From contig NZ_JAQFIP010000019.1 of NCBI RefSeq assembly GCF_029504735.1, positions 1-42,369 of the forward strand: a stretch of 42,369 nucleotides of DNA, read 5' to 3'. The position numbers and the translations under genes were made by a program. The notes beneath the pieces are model-generated. The model worked only from the letters and a program-made list of their open reading frames with translations. It had not been told where the DNA came from and made no database searches. The stretch is from Ereboglobus sp. PH5-10 (GTDB taxonomy: Bacteria; Verrucomicrobiota; Verrucomicrobiia; Opitutales; Opitutaceae). The number at the start of each line of letters is the position of its first letter. The first letter of the stretch is position 1. Shown here piece by piece: positions 40,279 to 42,369 of this stretch.

Positions 40279-42222
40279 TTACGTTTGCTGCAGTTGTTCG
40301 GATTTTGCGGCGCGCTTCAACTCAACGATCGCGAGCGCGGAGAGCACGATGAGCGCGACGGTGACGCCGAGCGCGGACACGACGGGGATGCCGCTGCACG
40401 CGAGCACGCCGAACGAGCCCGCTGTGCTGAACGCGGAAAGGCGGATCGAGGGCGGCGGGCGTTCCTTGCGCGCGTCGTTTTCGGCGGTGAAAATGGCGTA
40501 GTTGTGGCTGAGGCAGACGCCGAGAAACGCGCCCAGCAAATGAAAGAGGTTCAGCGTCACGCCGCACAGCCCGAGCACGCCGAAGGTGAAGAAGCACGAA
40601 AAAACCGGCGTGGTAAAAATGAGCGTGCCGCGCCTCACGCCGTAAATCGCCCACATGCTCAAGCCCACGAGCACGAGACCGATGACGCTGAGGCGCAGCG
40701 CGGAGAGCCGGTAGCGCGCGAAGAGTTTGTTGAGCGACTCGAGCTGGTTGAGGCTCGTGGTGGCGAGCGCGGCGGGCGGATCGTCGGCGGGCGCGGGATG
40801 GTCGGCCACGGTGAGCAAAAAACTCGCGCCGGGCGTGTCGGCCATGAGGAGCGCGGTTTGCCCGTGAAGCGACGAGGAGAGATTGGCGACAACGTCGTCG
40901 TAGGGGCGCGCCTTGCGCGCGCCCTCGCGTTCGAACGACGAGAATTTCTCCCACGCCGCAAAAAACGGCGCGAATTCCGCCGCGTCAAAACCGTGCCGTT
41001 CGAGCGCGGCGCGCAGCGCGTCGGGAAACCCGCGCAGCGTTTCGATGCGCGCCGGCAGCGCGTCATAATCGGCGCGAAGCGGAAGCGCGTAGCCAAGCGA
41101 GGCCGTGGCGGCGTCGGGAAACTGCGCGCCGTGCCACGCGGTGAACTTTTCGAGCGAGTCGCGAGCGTCGGCGATTGTCTCGCCGCGCGTGAGATAAACG
41201 GTGCGCGCCGCCGAGTCGCCGAAGAGTTGGCGCACGCCGGCGGCCTCGTCGGCGTGCCGCGGCAGGCGCGGCTGGAGTTCCCTCGTGCTGTCGTGCCAGT
41301 GCAAACGCCATGGGCCGAGCAGCGCCACGAGCGCGCCGGCGCAAAGCAGCGCGATGGCGGCGCGGCGCGTGCGCGGAGTGTGCGCGAGTTGCGCGCTGGC
41401 GAACGCGCGCGCTTGCATGTTGGGGTTTTTGATTTGCGCAAACCAGAGCACTGCGGTGACGAGCGCGCAGAGCAGCCCCGCGCTCACAAAAACGCCGAGC
41501 TGCCGGATGAGCGCGAGGTCGGAAAAAAGGAGCAGCGAAAATCCGAGCACGGTTGTCAGCGCGCTTCCGAGAAGCGGCTTCATCAGGCGGCGGACTTTTG
41601 CGGCGTAGGGTTCGCCGGGATTTTTTTGCGGCTGCAGGTAGAGATAAAATCCGTAGTCGATCGAGACGCCCGCGAGCATCAGCCCGAGCACGAAGACAAG
41701 GAAATGCACATGCTCGAAGCACAGCGTGACCGCGACGCACGCGCCGAGCAGCGCGCCGAAAACAACCGGCGCGAGGTTGAGCGCGCCGAGAATGCGCGGC
41801 AGGCAAAGGATGGCGATTCCGAGAACGACAAACAGGGTGAGCGGCGTGCCAACAAACAGCTCTTGCATGATGCCGCGTTTGCTTTCGGCGGCGAAGCGGC
41901 TGATCGCCGCCCAGCGAATCGTGGCACCGGGCGCGACGGCTTGCGCGGCGGCGAGGGCGGCATCAACGGCGTCGAACACGGGGTTTTGCCCGGCTTCGTG
42001 GAGCGGGTTTTCGCGGGTGAGCGTCCAGATGAGCGCGGTGTCGGCGGGCGCGTCGGCGGAGGTGTCGAGCGCCTGGACTTTCTCGACGAGGTCGGGAAGA
42101 AGAAGGAGCGGGTCGGCGGGAATGAGCTCGGCAAAGGCGAGCGCCTCGGGCCTGGCCATGAAGTGTTCGAGCTCGGCGGCGGTTTTTTCGGCGAGCCACT
42201 CGGCGAAGGCGTTGTCCCCGGG
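40279..42222 (-). CDS. RND/MMPL-family exporter, N-terminus lost at contig end
   Basis: Membrane exporter of the MMPL/hydrophobe-RND superfamily. About 648 residues are readable, from PGDNAFAEWLAEKTAAELEHF near 42222; an internal Met at 42159 is not the true start. The first transporter half shows FVGTPLTLFVVLGIAILCLPRI, LGLMLAGVSIDYGFYLYL and LLGSALTTVLGFSLLLFSDL. A large periplasmic loop follows, then the second half with LGLCGVTLNLFHLLGAFLGVCLSHNYAIF and SAGSFGVL-type segments. The first membrane helix and signal are missing. It is probably part of a lipid or aryl-polyene-type export cluster lying beyond the contig end; that is inferred from the family and its radical SAM partner. Confidence 0.85.
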   Translation of the reverse strand, partial: PGDNAFAEWLAEKTAAELEHFMARPEALAFAELIPADPLLLLPDLVEKVQALDTSADAPADTALIWTLTRENPLHEAGQNPVFDAVDAALAAAQAVAPGATIRWAAISRFAAESKRGIMQELFVGTPLTLFVVLGIAILCLPRILGALNLAPVVFGALLGACVAVTLCFEHVHFLVFVLGLMLAGVSIDYGFYLYLQPQKNPGEPYAAKVRRLMKPLLGSALTTVLGFSLLLFSDLALIRQLGVFVSAGLLCALVTAVLWFAQIKNPNMQARAFASAQLAHTPRTRRAAIALLCAGALVALLGPWRLHWHDSTRELQPRLPRHADEAAGVRQLFGDSAARTVYLTRGETIADARDSLEKFTAWHGAQFPDAATASLGYALPLRADYDALPARIETLRGFPDALRAALERHGFDAAEFAPFFAAWEKFSSFEREGARKARPYDDVVANLSSSLHGQTALLMADTPGASFLLTVADHPAPADDPPAALATTSLNQLESLNKLFARYRLSALRLSVIGLVLVGLSMWAIYGVRRGTLIFTTPVFSCFFTFGVLGLCGVTLNLFHLLGAFLGVCLSHNYAIFTAENDARKERPPPSIRLSAFSTAGSFGVLACSGIPVVSALGVTVALIVLSALAIVELKRAAKSEQLQQT

Positions 42223-42369
42223 AGCGGGGGGGGGGCCCCCCCCCGGGCGCGGGGGGGGGGGGGGGGGGGGGGGGGCCCCGCCCCCGCCGTGCTGTTTGTG
42301 TTTGTTTAGTGCCCCCGCCGCGCGGGGGGGTGGGGGGTGGGGTGGAGATAATTTTTTGGTGTGGGGGGA
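42223..42369. other. Poly-G/C low-complexity contig end
   Basis: Long runs of G and C interrupt the exporter reading frame at about 42223 and continue to the end, with a short ordinary-looking island (about 42285-42310). Same nature as the left end. Treated as artefact. Confidence 0.85.

Noticed and set aside
38725-42309. A plus-strand open frame of about 1190 codons opposite the radical SAM and MMPL genes
   Set aside because: It is a by-product of G+C-rich codon use on the other strand: Arg/Glu/Ala-rich with no domain, while the minus strand gives two clearly conserved proteins.

Overview
The window is a G+C-rich bacterial contig of about 42 kb that reads as Verrucomicrobiota, most likely an Opitutaceae-type genome. 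This assignment is inferred from gene style: a Chlamydia-Pmp-like autotransporter, a Tat-exported FAD oxidoreductase with a discoidin-like tail, a rhombosortase, a CBS/DRTGG pyrophosphatase, a SUF locus with SufT, and many intergenic hairpin repeats. No rRNA, tRNA or CRISPR array was seen. Both ends (about 1-170 and 42223-42369) dissolve into poly-G/C and are treated as sequencing or assembly artefact, so alaS (left) and an MMPL exporter (right) are cut.

Layout. 0.2-3.6 kb, minus strand: HPr, leuB, a GxxExxY-family gene and partial alaS. 3.7-5.3 kb: kdsB (+) facing an acyl-ACP thioesterase (-) across a long hairpin. 5.3-7.6 kb (-): a tandem pair of YbjN-like proteins, pdxH and a hypothetical gene. 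7.7-10.9 kb: a DUF1266 protein, a PgpB-type phosphatase and the U32-family tRNA hydroxylation factor trhP. 10.9-11.3 kb: a decayed DNA adenine methylase. 11.4-13.7 kb (-): purU and a secreted protein with a damaged gluzincin-like motif. 13.9-15.6 kb (-): sufU-sufS. 16.0-20.3 kb (+): a 1433-residue autotransporter. 20.4-22.0 kb: prepilin peptidase and a double GYF-type protein. 22.1-27.3 kb (-): fur/perR-like, sufC, sufB, sufD, sufT, with tandem Fur/PerR-type palindromes upstream. 27.5-31.0 kb (-): a VIT-vWA surface protein with a Gly-rich/TM/Arg C-terminus, a lipoprotein and a rhombosortase. 31.4-33.0 kb (+): a sigma-54 activator. 33.2-34.4 kb (-): fabF with a clear terminator. 34.7-38.6 kb (+): a family II pyrophosphatase and the FAD oxidoreductase. 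38.8-42.2 kb (-): an MMPL exporter and a radical SAM protein forming one operon.

The most striking layer is the repeats. At least seven inverted-repeat families occupy intergenic gaps, and two also enter coding sequence in frame (alaS and sufT). The best lead is a family whose arms each carry three CACGGAG heptamers at fixed 8-9 and 10 nt spacing. Two copies are short empty hairpins. The third has the same arms exactly bracketing the GxxExxY (PD-(D/E)XK-like) gene. This suggests an autonomous element with non-autonomous derivatives, or a nuclease-like protein matched to its own DNA sites. Other leads are the rhombosortase with its likely substrate, the homologous leaders of sufB and sufD, and the Fur-like regulator that heads the suf operon.
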